Program-made: the position numbers and the translations under genes
Source of the DNA: Nicotiana tabacum
Taxonomy: Eukaryota > Streptophyta > Magnoliopsida > Solanales > Solanaceae
Length of the DNA stretch: 64,000 nt
Direction of reading: 5' to 3'
NCBI RefSeq assembly: GCF_000715075.1
Contig: NC_134089.1
Coordinates: 110,305,157-110,369,156 of the forward strand
Notes under the pieces: model-generated
What the model was told of the DNA's origin: nothing
Seen by the model: only the letters and a program-made list of their open reading frames with translations
Database searches by the model: none
Shown here: positions 36,508-48,268 of the stretch, in pieces
Layout of the letters: each line of letters begins with the position of its first letter
Position numbering within the stretch: position 1 is the stretch's first letter

Positions 36508-37670
36508 ATGAAACATATGGTGATTGACTATGTATCTGCTTGTGATGTGTGCCAAAGAAACAAAGGAGAAAATATTCCTTACCCAGGCTTACTGCATCCT
36601 CTACCCATTCCAGACCAGGTTTGGAAACATATCACCGTGGATTTCATTGAAGGACTACCAAAGTCTAAAGGCAAGGAAATGATCTTTGTGGTAGTTGATA
36701 GGAGGTCAAAATTTGCTCACTTTATAACTCTTACTCACCCTTACACTGCAGTGAATGTGGCTAACAAGTTTTTCAAGCACGTGCATACCCTGCATGGGTT
36801 ACCTGACTCTATAGTTTCTGATAGGGATAAGGTGTTCTTAAGCAACTTCGGGCAAGCACTATTTAGGCTGTTGGGCACTCAACTTCATTTTACTACTGCC
36901 TACACCCTCAGAGTGATGGCCAAAGTGAAAGGGTGAATAAATGCATTGAAAATTATCTTAGGTGCATGACTTCTCATAGGCCAGTACAATGGAAGCAATG
37001 GTTACCCCTAGTTGAGTGGTGGTACAATACAAATTTTCACACCAGCTTAGGATGCACTCCCTTTGAAGCCTTGTATGGCCTTAGTCCACCACATTTATCA
37101 GTTGGGTCACTATTAGATACTATTGTAAAAGCTGCTAGTGATGATGTTATTAAAAGGCAGCAGGTTCAACAACTGTTGCAGGATAATTTGATAAAGGCTC
37201 AAGAGAGGATGAAGTTATATGCAGATCAAAGAAGAACTGAAAGGGAATTTCAGGTGGGCGACATGGTTTTTCTAAAGCTCCGGCCTTATAGACAAATATC
37301 CTTAGCTCTTAGAAGGAACCTCAAACTCAGATCCAAGTTCTATGGGCCAAACAAATTCATTGCCAAGGTGGGTAAAGTCGCTTACAAACTAGAACTACCT
37401 CCTACCTCCAACATACACCTGGTATTTCATGTTTCTCTATTGAAAAAGAAGGTGGGATCCAAGGTCACTACTCATACTATACTGCCACAGACTAGAGAGG
37501 ATGAGTAGTTTTTGGTTGCTCCAGTTGCCATCTTACAAAGGCAAATGGCTAAGAAAGGAAATGCAGCAGCTGTTAAGGTCTTAGTACAGCGGTCGAACTT
37601 AGCTCCTGAGGATGCCACTTGGGAAGATTATGTAGATTTAAAAGCTAAATTCCCTCATTTTGATACTTGA
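36508..37670 (+). pseudogene. Chromovirus integrase and chromodomain-like tail, body A
   Basis: Integrase finger end CDVCQRNKGE, core VDFIEGLPKSKGKE (first Asp), IVSDRDKVFLSNF (second Asp) and SERVNKCIE (Glu). One C is missing in the TAYHPQ region at about 36902, splitting the frame. The GPY/F segment YGPNKFIAKVGKVAYKLELP lies at about 37340-37395. The tail LAPEDATWEDYVDLKAKFPH (37600-37660) resembles the last strand and helix of a chromodomain, the targeting module of chromoviruses. A TAG at 37507 interrupts it. The PPT CAAGGGGAAGGGA precedes LTR 2. Confidence 0.9.
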
Positions 37671-37699
37671 GGACAAGGATCCTTTCAAGGGGAAGGGAA

Positions 37700-38156
37700 T
37701 GTCATGGTCTGTAGAGTCATTATAATTAAAAATGGGGCAGAGTTCAATTATATAAGTCGGAAGGACCTCCTTGCAAAACACGAAAAAGTTAGATGATTGA
37801 GATTTGTTTAGCAGGTATAGATCAAAGGCTCAGATTAATTCCAAAGGCATCAAAATAACGACTGAGAAGAGAGGAGAAAACAAGGAACTTCTGGTAACTA
37901 AATTCCTCTCTCTCTTCTGATTTCTTCTCCCTCAATCCATATTCTCTTCTCACCTAAATCTATTCTTCTTCTATTGCATACTCGAGCTCATCAACAATGG
38001 CATTCAACTATTAGTGTTGTTTTTCATTTCATTTCCTTCAGTTTAGTCGTAATACTTTCATTTCAGTCAATAAATAGAAAATTGTCCCAAAAATTACTTG
38101 TTGTTTGAATTTCCTATAATTGCGGTTTTAGCTTGAATCGAGCTTAGAGCTTGACA
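37700..38156 (+). repeat. LTR 2 (shared, central) of the chromovirus array
   Basis: Serves as 3' LTR of body A and 5' LTR of body B. It is closer in diagnostic sites to LTR 3 than to LTR 1. A degraded PBS (TGGAATCAGAACC) follows at 38159. Confidence 0.92.
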
Positions 38157-38202
38157 ATTGGAATCAGAACCTTGTCGATTTCAGGCTAAATCAGAGGTAC
38201 TA

Positions 38203-39738
38203 ATGGTTGATGGAACTCGCATGAAAGTGATGGATGAAAAATTAAACCACCATGACGAGCTATTGACCGAGCTGAAAGAAGGGCAGCAAGCTTTGAAAGA
38301 CACCCAAGCTGGTATTCAAGGCACCTTGGAATAGCTGTTGGAGAGGTTGAATAACATGAATCATAGGCAACCTAGGCCACCTAAGCAAATTCCCGGAGTT
38401 GGAATTGGACTACTTCCCTTACCGATTGAGAATAGTGTAGCTAGACCACAACAAGGGCAGGTTCCTAATCCCAAATGGGAATTACCAAGCTTCGATGGTG
38501 CTAAGCCTAAGGTATGGATTCGAAAATGTGATAGATTCTCCAATCTGTATAAGGTAGTTGCGGATCTTAAAGTAGAAGGGGATACTTTGTATATGAATGG
38601 CAATGCTGAGTTATGCTATAATACCCTGATACTAAGCAGAGGAGTGATTACATAGGATGAGTTGAAGGAGGAGGTACGTAATAGGTTTGGGGAAGTGCTA
38701 ATGGAGGATGTAGTGGAAGAATTTAATCGACTACAACAAACAAGCAATGTGGAAGATTATTTGGTAAAGTTTGGTGACATTAAAGCTCAGATGATAGTAA
38801 GGAACCCTGGTCTAAATGAGGCACATTTCCTTTCTAGCTTTGTAGAGGGCTTGTAGGATGAAATCAAGTACTCAGTAAAGTTGTTCAAGCCTAAAACCTT
38901 GAGTTGTGCCATAGAGCATGCTAGAATGCAAGAGAGGGCTATTGAGGCTACCTTGAAGAAGAACCAGCCAGTGGCAAGAGTGACCAATGTTGCTAAGGCT
39001 TCAGCTCCAACAGTTATGCAAAGACCAACTGTAGCTTCTCCATCCAAACAAAGTCTCTTGAGACTGACTCCAAAGGTGTATGAGTATAGAAAGGCCAACC
39101 AACTATGCTTCAGGTGTGGAGAAAAGTTTGGTCCTGGTCACAGGTGCCAATTCAAACAGTTGCAATGTTTGACTAGAGAAGTGGAGGAAGTAGCTACTAT
39201 ACAGAAAGATCCCCCACCTGAGATAGAGATTGACTTAGACATGGGACCGGAAATACAAGAGGTTGTTTGCTTTAATGCTTTGTTTGGTACTAATATGGGA
39301 ATCAATACCATACTAGTTAGAGGAGTGTTTAGAAGAAAGGAGCTAACTATCTTGGTGGATTCAGGTAGCACTCACAACTTCATTAACGAAATTACTGTCA
39401 AGGAGACTGGCTACACACTAGTGTTTTCTAATACCTTGAGAGTAACAATGGCTGATGGCAATTACATGTATACCAACTCTGTTTGTCCCAAGTTCAGCTG
39501 GAAGATGGGTGGAAAATTGTTTGAAGAAAACTTGAGAATACTACAGTTAGGAGGTTGTGACATAGTCCTTGGAAATGGTTGGATGAAGAAGTTCAATCCA
39601 ACCAAATTTGACCATGAGATGAATTGTGTGACCATTGGGGAAAAGGGCAATAAGGTGGCATTACAGGGCATCAACCAACAGGGGCAATTAGGATGGACTA
39701 GTGGAAGAACTATGGAAAAACTAATAAAGAAGGGCTAA
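38203..39738 (+). pseudogene. Chromovirus gag and protease, body B
   Basis: Same layout as body A. The ATG at 38203 meets the shared TAG at 38332-38334. Private lesions are TAG at about 38653 (Trp in A) and about 38854 (Lys in A). From 38881 the frame is open through CFRCGEKFGPGHRC (knuckle intact), VDSGSTHNFI (protease) and CDIVLGNGWM to 39738. This confirms that gag and protease were one frame and that the T insertion in A is secondary. Confidence 0.9.
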
Positions 39739-39759
39739 AGTCTCATGGCACACTTGTTC

Positions 39760-40866
39760 TTGGTGCAAGCAGTAGCAGCAAAGAGGAGGAGCCCATTGAT
39801 CCCTCCATCCAGACAATATTGATCACCTATAAAGATATGTTTGTTGAGCCTAAATACTTACCTCCTACAAGGGCCCTAGATCATGGAATTGAACTCAAAC
39901 CAGGATCTTCTCCTGTCAGCCTGAGGCCCTACAGGTATAATTTCTTTCAAAAAGAAGAACTAGAGAAACAAGTAAGGGAAATGATGCTTAATAGGATCAT
40001 TAGAGATAGTCAGTCACATTTTTCTTCACCAGCTTTATTAGTAAAGAAGAAAGATGGGACTTGGAGGTTTTGTGTGGATTATAGAGGACTTAATGAGATA
40101 ACCATCAAAGATAAGTATCCAATTCCAATAGTGGATGAATTACTAGATGAGTTATTTGGGTTAATTATTTTCTCAAAAATTGACCTGAGGTCTGGGTTCC
40201 ACCAAATCAGGATGAAAAGTGACGACATTTACAAAACTGTTTCTAGGACTCATTTGGGATACTATGAATTCAAGGTGATTCCATTTGGGCTAACAAATGT
40301 TCCATCTACATTTCAAGCTTTGATGAACCATGTTTTTAGCCTCTACTCAAAAAATTTGTGCTGGTATTTTTTGATGACATTCTCATCTATATTAAATCTA
40401 CCTGAACACCTGACACATCTGGAGACAGTGTTCAAAATCCTGAGAGCTTAGACCTTGTATGCAAAGAAATCTAAGTGTTCTTTTGGGCAATCAAAGGTAG
40501 AGTACTTAGGGCATGTGATCTCTAAGGAAGGAGTCTCTACTGACCCTGAAAAGGTCAAGGCTATGGTATACTGGCCCACTCCTACTACCTTGAGATGTTT
40601 GAGAGGCTTTCTAGGATTAACATGATATTACAGAAAATATGTGCTCCATTATGAAGTTATTGCTAAACCCCTGACTGATTTGCTTAAGAAGGAAGGCTTC
40701 AAGTGGAATAAGGAAGCTACAGCTGCCTTTGAAGCTCTAAAACAAGCCATGATCAACACCCCAGTCTTTGCCTGATTATTCTCAAGACTTTATAGTAGAG
40801 ACTGATGATAGCCATAATGGTATAGGTGCTATGTTATTACAAAGGGGAAAACTCATTACTTATAAG
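39760..40866 (+). pseudogene. Chromovirus reverse transcriptase and broken RNase H, body B
   Basis: RT motifs are [35 protein letters not shown] and IPFGLTNVPSTFQ. A one-base loss at about 40338 (TTTTTAGCC against TTTTTCAGCC in A) removes FFDD from the frame. The shared extra C lies at about 40402. RNase H starts (ETDDSHNGIGAMLLQ) but jumps at about 40866 from KLITYK straight to KKAXNKVVDALSRK: about 235 bp present in A are deleted. Confidence 0.88.
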
Positions 40867-42404
40867 AAGAAGGCATAAAATAAAGTTGTTGATGCACTCT
40901 CTAGGAAGTTTGAGGGTCAAGAAGGTAAAATCTTGTCTAATCCAATTGAGTTCATGGCCATTAGTGTAACAATTCCTACTTGGATGCAAGAAGTCAGTAA
41001 TAGCTATGAAGGGGATACCTATGTAGCTACCTTAATCTCTGAGGTAACAGTGGCTACTCAAGGCCTCATATATACCATTACACAGCTGGACTATTGGGAA
41101 AGAAGGGTAAGATTTACATAGGGGATCATGGTCTACTCAGGCAATAGTTATTGACAGCCTTTCATGACTCACCAATTGTAGGGCATTCAGGCCAACTTGG
41201 CACTCTAAAAAGGCTTTCACAATTATTCTATTGGCCTAGTATGAAACATATGGTGATTGACTATGTATCTGCTTATGATGTGCGCCAAAGAAACAAAGGA
41301 GAAAATATTCCTTACCCAGGCCTACTGCAACCTCTACCCATTCCAGACTAGGTTTGGAAACATATCACCGTGGATTTCATTGAAGGACTACCAAAGTCTA
41401 AAGGAAAGGAAGTGATCTTTGTGGTAGTTGATAGGAGGTCAAAATTTGCTCACTTTATGACTCTTAATCACCCTTACACTGCAATGAATTTGGCTAACAA
41501 GTTTTTCAAGCACGTGCATACCCTGCATGGGTTACCTGACTCTATAGTTTCTGATAGGGATAAGGTGTTCTTAAGCAACTTCTGGCAGGCACTATTTAGG
41601 CTGTTGGGCACTCAACTTCATTTTACTACTGCCTACCACCCTTAGAGTGATGGCCAAAGTGAAAGGGTGAATAAATGCATTGAGAATTATCTTAGGTGCA
41701 TGACTTCTCATAGGCCAGTACAATGAAAACAATGGTTACCCCTAGCTGAGTGGTGGTACAATACAAATTTTCATACCAGTTTAGGATGCACTCCTTTTGA
41801 AGTCTTGTATGGCTTTACTCCACCACAGTTATCAGTTGGGCCACTGTTAGATACTAATGTCCAAGCTGCTAGTGATGCTGTTATGAGAAGGCAGCAGGTT
41901 CAACAACTGTTGCAGGATAATTTGATAAAGGCTCAAGAGAGAATGAAGTTATATGCAGATCAAAGAAGAACTGAAAGGGAATTTCAGGTGGGCGACATGG
42001 TTTTTCTAAAGCTCTAGCTTTATAGACAAACATCCTCAGCTCTTAGAAGGAACCTCAAACTCAACTCCAAGTTCTATGGGCCATACAAAGTCATTGCCAA
42101 GGTGAGGCAAGTTGCTTACAAACTAGAACTACCTCCTACCTCTAAGGTACACCTGGTATTTCATGTTTCTCTTTTGAAAAAGAAGGTGGGATCCAAGGTC
42201 ATTACTCAGACTACTCTGCCACAGACTGGAGAGGATGGGCAGTTTTTGGTTGCTCCAGTTGCCATCTTACAAAGGCAAATGGTTAAGAAAGGAAATGCAA
42301 TTGCTGTTAAAGTCTTAGTACAGTGGTTGAACTTAGCTCCTGAGGATGCCACTTGGAAAGATTATGTAGATTTAAAAGCTAAATTCCCTCATTTTGATCC
42401 TTGA
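40867..42404 (+). pseudogene. Chromovirus integrase and chromodomain-like tail, body B
   Basis: Reads FMAISVTIPTWMQEVSNSYE, HSGQLGTLKRLSQLFYWPSM, VDFIEGLPKSKGKE, IVSDRDKVFLSNF and TAYHP, then TAG replaces CAG at 41642. The tail ends VLVQWLNLAPEDATWKDYVD, with the chromodomain Trp retained where A has Arg. Stops near 41350 and 42017 break the frame. B is less damaged than A in the integrase but has lost RNase H. Confidence 0.9.
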
Positions 42405-42433
42405 GGACAAGGATCCTTTCAAGGGGAAGGGAA

Positions 42434-42890
42434 TGTCATGATCTGTAGAGTCGTTATAATTAAAAATGGGGCAAAGTTCAATTATAAAAGTAGGAACGAC
42501 CTCCTTGCAAAACACGAAAAAGTTAGATGGTTGAGATTTGTTTAGCAGGTATAGATCAAAGGCTCAGATTAATTCCAAAGGCATCAAAATAACGACTGAG
42601 TGGAGAGGAGAAAACAACAAACTTCTGGTAACTAAATTTCTCTCTCTCTTCTGATTTCTTCTCCCTCAATCCAAATTCTCTTCTCACCTAAATCTATTCT
42701 TCTTCTGTTGCAGACTCGAGCTCATCAACAATGGCGTTAAACTATTAGTGTTGTTTTTTATTTCATTTCCTTCAGTTTAGTTGTAATTCTTTCATTTCAG
42801 TCAATAAATAGAAAATTATCCCAAAAATTACTTGTTGTTTGAATTTCTTATAATTGTGGTTTTGGCTTGAATCGAGCTTAGAGCTTGACA
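42434..42890 (+). repeat. LTR 3 of the chromovirus array
   Basis: TGTCATGATC...GCTTGACA, preceded by the PPT and followed by the TAATA duplicate (42891-42895). Confidence 0.92.
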
Positions 42891-42895
42891 TAATA

Positions 42896-43287
42896 TTGCT
42901 TATGGATTCAATAAGTTTGGTTCAAATTATGTATTTGTCTTAAAATTTTCATTAAATATTTATTAATTATTAATTTAGAACCCTGACACTAAAAAGATTA
43001 GGATTCCGAACTCATAATCTTGAAATCATGACTCTACTTTTGTTTGTGTGCTGGAAAGGGAAAACTACGACATCAAAGTTAATGAGCCAGCCTATAATTC
43101 CGAGCTAGAAATAAGAAGATGGAAATATACGTATGAACCCTAATAAGGGACGACAAATTCGGCAAAGTACTTTCTAAGTAACTTTGCCAACTAGTTTGAA
43201 TTTGAATAGTATAACGTATTATCCCATGCTTTCGTTGAATATTCAGATGAAAATATCCTAATGATTAAGGGTAGTCAAACCACACGT
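42896..43287. other. Host spacer between two retrotransposon blocks
   Basis: AT-rich, no gene seen. The last five bases before the next element (43288-43292, AATAG) are its target duplication. Confidence 0.5.
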
Positions 43288-43292
43288 AATAG

Positions 43293-43541
43293 TGCTAAAC
43301 TTTATGGAGGTACTGCTATAACAGAGCTTAGCTGAAGGAAGAGAAGAGAGAAGAAGAAAAGGAGCAGAGAAGACACAGGAAATGAATGGAATAGTAACTG
43401 CTTCTTTGTTCATGCTTTAAGAGCTATACAGAGGTGTATATATATACATGTAGGTTAACAACCTAAATACTCAACTAATCTAGCTAAGTATAAATAGACT
43501 AAACTACCCCTCACACTTAAGTCACTCCTCTTTCCTCAACA
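43293..43541 (-). repeat. 3' LTR of the minus copia element
   Basis: Plus-strand ends TGCTAAACTT and CTTTCCTCAACA. It contains GTATATATATAC (43436-43447), palindromic and a possible TATA region. Confidence 0.9.
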
Positions 43542-44295
43542 CTCCCCCTCAGGCTAGGTGATATAAAAATATCAAGAACACCTAGCTTGGACATCAAGTA
43601 CTCATGATGTACTCTAGTCAAGCCTTTTGTTTGAACATCTGCAAGTTGTTCCTTTGTGGCCACATACTCTGTCTTCACCAGTTCATTTTGTATTTTCTCT
43701 CTTATAAAATGACAATCAATCTCAATATGTTTGGTACGTTCATGGAATACTGGATTTGCAGCTATCTGAATTGTTGTTTTACTATCAGCGTGAATGGTTA
43801 CAGGAAGAGCAACAGGTATTCCAATATCTTTGAACAGTCATAGTATCCAAACTATTTCCGCCATAGTTGATGCAATACTTCTATATTCTGATTCTGCAGA
43901 ACTCCTAGAAATAGTGCTTTGCTTCTTAGACTTCCAAGACACTAGTGAGTCACCATACATAATGAAGAATCTAGTTATAGATTTTCTAGTGAGGGGACAA
44001 GCTGCCTAGTCAGCATCACAATAGGTTGTAACTACGTTCTTCTTCTTAGTAGACAATAGTATGCCTTGTCCAGGCTGGTTCTTCACATATCTGACTTCTC
44101 TCTGTGCAGCCTCCATATGAGATCTTTTGGGTTTTTGCATGAACTGACTCAGTATCTGTACACTGAAGGCTATGTCTGGTCTTGTGACAGTCAGATAAAG
44201 AAGCTTCCCTAATAGTCTTTGATACTTGCTGGAATCAGGTAGTAGCTCATCAGTTATTATGTTGTGCATACTTGTATGTTCATCATAGTCCTTGG
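43542..44295 (-). pseudogene. Copia RNase H, C-terminal part
   Basis: The minus reading from the insertion point is DYDEHTSMHNIITDELLPD, GKLLYLTVTRPDIAFSV, then TYCDAD, a TAG where relatives have Trp (about 44008), and on to SSAESEYRSIASTM and FHERTKHIEIDCHFIREKIQ. It ends just before the PPT. Both the stop and the nested LTR inactivate it. Confidence 0.9.
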
Positions 44296-46963
44296 TGTCA
44301 CACCTCCTTTTTACATACCCGAGAGGGTGCAAGGGAGTTTTTTCAATTAAAGGACAATCGAAACGGGATTTGTTTATTTATTTCAGAGTCGCCACTTGGG
44401 AGATTTAGGGTGTCCCAGGTCACCAATTTTAATCCCGAATCGAGGAAAAGAATGACTCCATATTACAGTATGCGCACCAGAAATCCGGATAAGGAATTCT
44501 GTTAACCCGGGAGAAGGTGTGAGGCATTCCCGAGTTCCGTGGTTCTAGCACGGTCGCTCAACTGTTATATTCGGCTTGATTATCTGATTTTATACAAATA
44601 TGAATTTATGTGCAAAATTTTATCTTTTTACCGCTTTCTTAATTATTGTTATTATTTTACGAGAATTGCAACGTCGTGGAAACATATCTCGAACCACGTT
44701 ACATCAATGCACCCGTAGTTGTTTGACATATCTCGAATCGGTTGAGATTTGGATTTGGGTCACATAAATGTGCACCCGAGTTAAGGAAAATAAATTATTA
44801 AAGGCGCGCCTAAAGCGACTAGCGTCTTGTTATTTTGGGGAAGGCCGTAAAATTCGCTAAACGGCATGTCCTCGAATTCTAAGTATTTTAATATATACAT
44901 TTAGAGGGCCCCGCAGCTTGTGCATTTTTTGTTTGTCGAGGCTCGTCTCATTCATTATTAAAAGGAAAGAATTTGCAACGTCATGGAAATGCATCTTAGA
45001 CCACGTCACAATCAATGTACCCGTGATTAGAGACACATTTTGATTTCGTTGAGATTTGGATTTGGGTCACATAAATGTGCACCCGAGTTTAAGGAGATAA
45101 CATTATTAAATACGCGCCTAAAGCGACTAGCGTATTATTATTTTGGGTAGGGCCGTGAAATTTGCTAAACGGCCCGTCCCGGAATCTAAGTATTTAATAC
45201 ATATATTTTGTGAGGGCTCCGCAATCTGTACATTTTTTATTCGGCGAAGCTTGTCTCGTTTTTTTACTTTTATTTTAAAAGGATGCCATTTTTATGCCTT
45301 TAACAATATTAAACCTCACGACCTTTTTACAACTAAAATCTCATAACTTGTTAGAGATTTAATAAAAGGAGTTTAGCGAATGAGTTCATAGGAAATCCAT
45401 ATCATTTTTCCATTCCGTTTAAACAAATATCACAAGTTTGGAAATGTGTATGCACCTGTTTGAAGCATGAACAACAACCGAACTGGACCGACAACTATCG
45501 GAAACCTCTCCAACGACGGAATGTCGGAACCTCGATGTCAAGCTCAACGTACCGGACCTCGACTCAACTTTTTGGACTTTGGACTGGAACTCGACTTCAA
45601 CACAAGGTCGAGCAGCTCACCTCCATGAATTCCGGTTCAGCTGGTGGGCGTGAGGATGGGGAAACAGCCGCAGGGCTGCTTGGCGTGAAGCTGACGGACT
45701 GTTTGGTTGACGACTGTGGGGTCGACGGGCAGTGACGACGAGCAGGAGTTGGTGGTTTGACTGTGTGAGACGATGAGGGAGTTGGGCTGGTTATGGCATT
45801 TGTATGTGGGGTCGACGATGCAGCAGTGGTTGTTGTTGCTCAAGAGAACGAGGGGTCGTGGGTTATGGAGGTGCTCGCCGGAAGGGTCGTTTGGTGGTGG
45901 CGTTTGGACGTGAGGGATTGGGGGCTGGGGGCAGTGACGACGAAGGCGAAGCAGCAGTGTTCGTCGGATTTAATAGAGGATCGCTGGACTGGTTTGATGG
46001 AGCTAGGAGGAGGAGGAGTGGTCGTGTAGGCAGTGACGACGGGACTGGTGCGTGGTGGTTTGACTGGTTATTTGTTTGACGACGATGGAGGGAGCTGGTT
46101 GATTGACAGCAGGGTCCGGGTGGTTCCTGTTTCTAGCCGAAGAAGATGAAACTTTCTTTAGGGTTTTTCTAGGGTTTTTTTGAGGAAGAAGATGAATGAA
46201 CAGTGCCCCCCTTTCAAAATTTGTCCAACCCCTTTTCAAAAATCCCCCCATTTCCCTATGTTTGCCCGTGCATTTGTAGCTCTTGCCAAGAAAAATGGAC
46301 CCCAGTGTGTAGGGGTCCAAGATTTGTGTCCCCCATGCGCGGTGGGGTTCCCCGTGTGTTGTGTTCCGTCCGTGTTCCTCACGCTTGTCCTCCTTGTGTG
46401 GTGGACTCGAATTATTATGGGCTAGGTCCAAAAATTAGGCCTAAAAACGGGTAGTTTGAACCCGAATATTATTCTTTTGCCCGGACCCGAGAATAAGAAC
46501 ATGACATTGCTCAACTAATCCTATGTAAGTAAAATAACTACCAAAAATAAGACTAATATTTAAAACAAAACTATATCTTTTTTTAATATTTTCCAAGATT
46601 AAAATAGCTACAAAATATTAATAAAACTATTTTTGTAATTTTCGTTTTTATATAAAGATACAATATAAAGTAATATTTTGTATTTTTTTTCAAAATTAAA
46701 ATGACTACAAAACATTAATAGAACTATATATATTTTTTGGTAATTTTCGAAATTATATAAAGTACAAAAATAAAGTACATTTTTTGTATTTTTTCAAGTT
46801 TATGAAAAATACATAAACTAAAATTTATATATAGATTTTTGTAATTTTTCCTTTTGCGACGAAATAAAGTAAAATAGTCAAAATAGCTATATTAGACCTA
46901 AATTACATATTTATGCTAAAAATGTGAAAATTTTCGGGGAGGGTCAAAAATCACGTGTCTACA
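44296..46963 (-). mobile_element. Solo LTR (2668 bp), probably of an Ogre/TAT-like gypsy family
   Basis: TGTCACACCTCC at the left and CACGTGTCTACA at the right, flanked by a perfect CTTGG duplication (44291-44295 and 46964-46968). Excising it restores the copia reading ANTKLTTK-DYDEH. The minus-strand start TGTAGACACGTGATTTTTGA is familiar from Solanaceae gypsy LTRs; the family name is from memory. It includes a 306-bp tandem duplication and a GC-rich non-coding stretch (45460-46140). There is no PBS or PPT. Confidence 0.87.
44663..45262. repeat. Tandem duplication of about 306 bp inside the solo LTR
   Basis: GAATTGCAACGTCGTGGAAA at 44663 is repeated as GAATTTGCAACGTCATGGAA at 44969. Both copies share GGATTTGGGTCACATAAATG and CCTAAAGCGACTAGCGT. 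The copies differ at many sites, so the duplication is old and was probably present in the parent LTR. Confidence 0.85.
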
Positions 46964-48268
46964 CTTGGTTGTTAGTTTAGTGTTGGCTTCAATAGGAGTA
47001 GTAGCTGGTTTGGCAGCCCCCAGTCCAAGCTCAGAGATTAGCTCCAGACTGTACTTTCTTTGGTGCATTAGAATGCCTTGTTGTGACCTAGCAAACTCAA
47101 TGCCAAGAAAATATTTCAGCACACCTAGGTCTTTCATTTTAAATGCTTGTTGCAGATTGGCCTTGACTTCTTCTAACATCATCAGATTAGGTCTAGTAAG
47201 AAGCATGACATCTACATACACCAGGATAACCATAGTATGTTCACATGTTCCCTTTATGAACAAAGAGTGGTCATGCTGGCTCTGCGAGAACCCAAACTTC
47301 AGTAGTGCTTCTGAGAGTTTGGCATTCCACTGTGTTGGTGCTTGTTTAAGTCCATACAAGGATTTTAGAAGTCTGCATGTTGGTCTGTTCTCCCCCTGAC
47401 TCTAAAATCCCTGGGGAAGAGTCATATAAATCTCATCATGTAGATATCCTTGAAGAAATGTATTATACACATCCATTTGATGGATATGCCAATGTTCAGA
47501 AGCAGAAACAACTAATATTGTCCTAAAAATAACCATTTTGACCACAGGACTGAAAGTTTTCTAGTAGTCAATACCCTCTTGTTGACTATATCCTTTTGTC
47601 ACTAGCCTAGCTTTGAACCTTTCCACCTCCCCTGTAGCTTTGTACTTCACTTTATATATCCATTTACAACCAACTGGAACTTTGTCAGCAGGCAAAGGTA
47701 CCACATCCCAAGTGTGGTTGGATTCCAATGCAGTGATCTCAGCTTGCATTGCCTCAACCCATATAGGATCCTTGACAGCATCTTCAATTGTAGTAGGTTC
47801 AACTATGGAAGAAAAAGCATCTAGGTAGCACTGATACTTGGGAGACACACCATCATAGGAGATGTAGTTAGCAATAGAGTAAGGAACAGCTTTGTGACTG
47901 GGACATGTCACAAAATCTTTCAGCCAAATATGAGCTTGCTTGGTCCGCAGGGATCTTCTCAGGCTAGTAGAATGTTGAACAATAGAAGTCAGCAAGGATG
48001 GCACACCTTCAGTGATATTATCCAGCTGGGCAGATGTCTCCTGGCTTGAGGCATCACCTACAGGACTCATATTGGAGGAAGGAGAAGAGACCTCTTCTGA
48101 GCTGTGAAACTCATGTAATATAAAGATGTAGTCTGCATCATAAGTAGAGGAATCAGAAGACAAAAATACAGGTGGAGAGGAATGAGACTCCTTAAAGGGA
48201 AAAGTATCTTCTTTGAACGAAACATCCATGTTGATGAAAAAACAGTTAGTAGAAAGGTCCAGTAACAA
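46964..48268 (-). pseudogene. Copia linker, reverse transcriptase and RNase H start
   Basis: The minus strand reads [36 protein letters not shown], then a TAG near 47560 followed by KTFSPV-like text, MDVYNTFLQGYLHDEIYM, another stop, then LLKSLYGLKQAPTQWNAKL. The catalytic site reads LVYVDVMLLT: the second Asp of the YVDD box is Val (about 47208-47222), which should abolish polymerase activity by itself. It ends TTPIEANTKLTTK at the nested LTR. Confidence 0.9.

Larger units (their letters stand above)
32728..42890 (+). mobile_element. Tandem chromovirus array LTR-body-LTR-body-LTR
   Basis: Three direct LTRs of 457-460 bp (32728-33187, 37700-38156, 42434-42890) separate two homologous gag-pol bodies of 4512 and 4277 bp. 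The whole block is bounded by a single perfect target duplication, TAATA, at 32723-32727 and 42891-42895, so it counts as one insertion site. The bodies differ by roughly 6% by eye, as do the LTRs. A GPY/F motif and a chromodomain-like tail place it among plant chromoviruses with short LTRs (Reina/Galadriel-like); the clade is not resolved. Confidence 0.93.

Noticed and set aside
45793..46425. Gly/Val/Trp-rich ORFs on the plus strand and a minus ORF at 46003-46431
   Set aside because: They lie wholly inside a solo LTR, overlap in several frames and show no domain.
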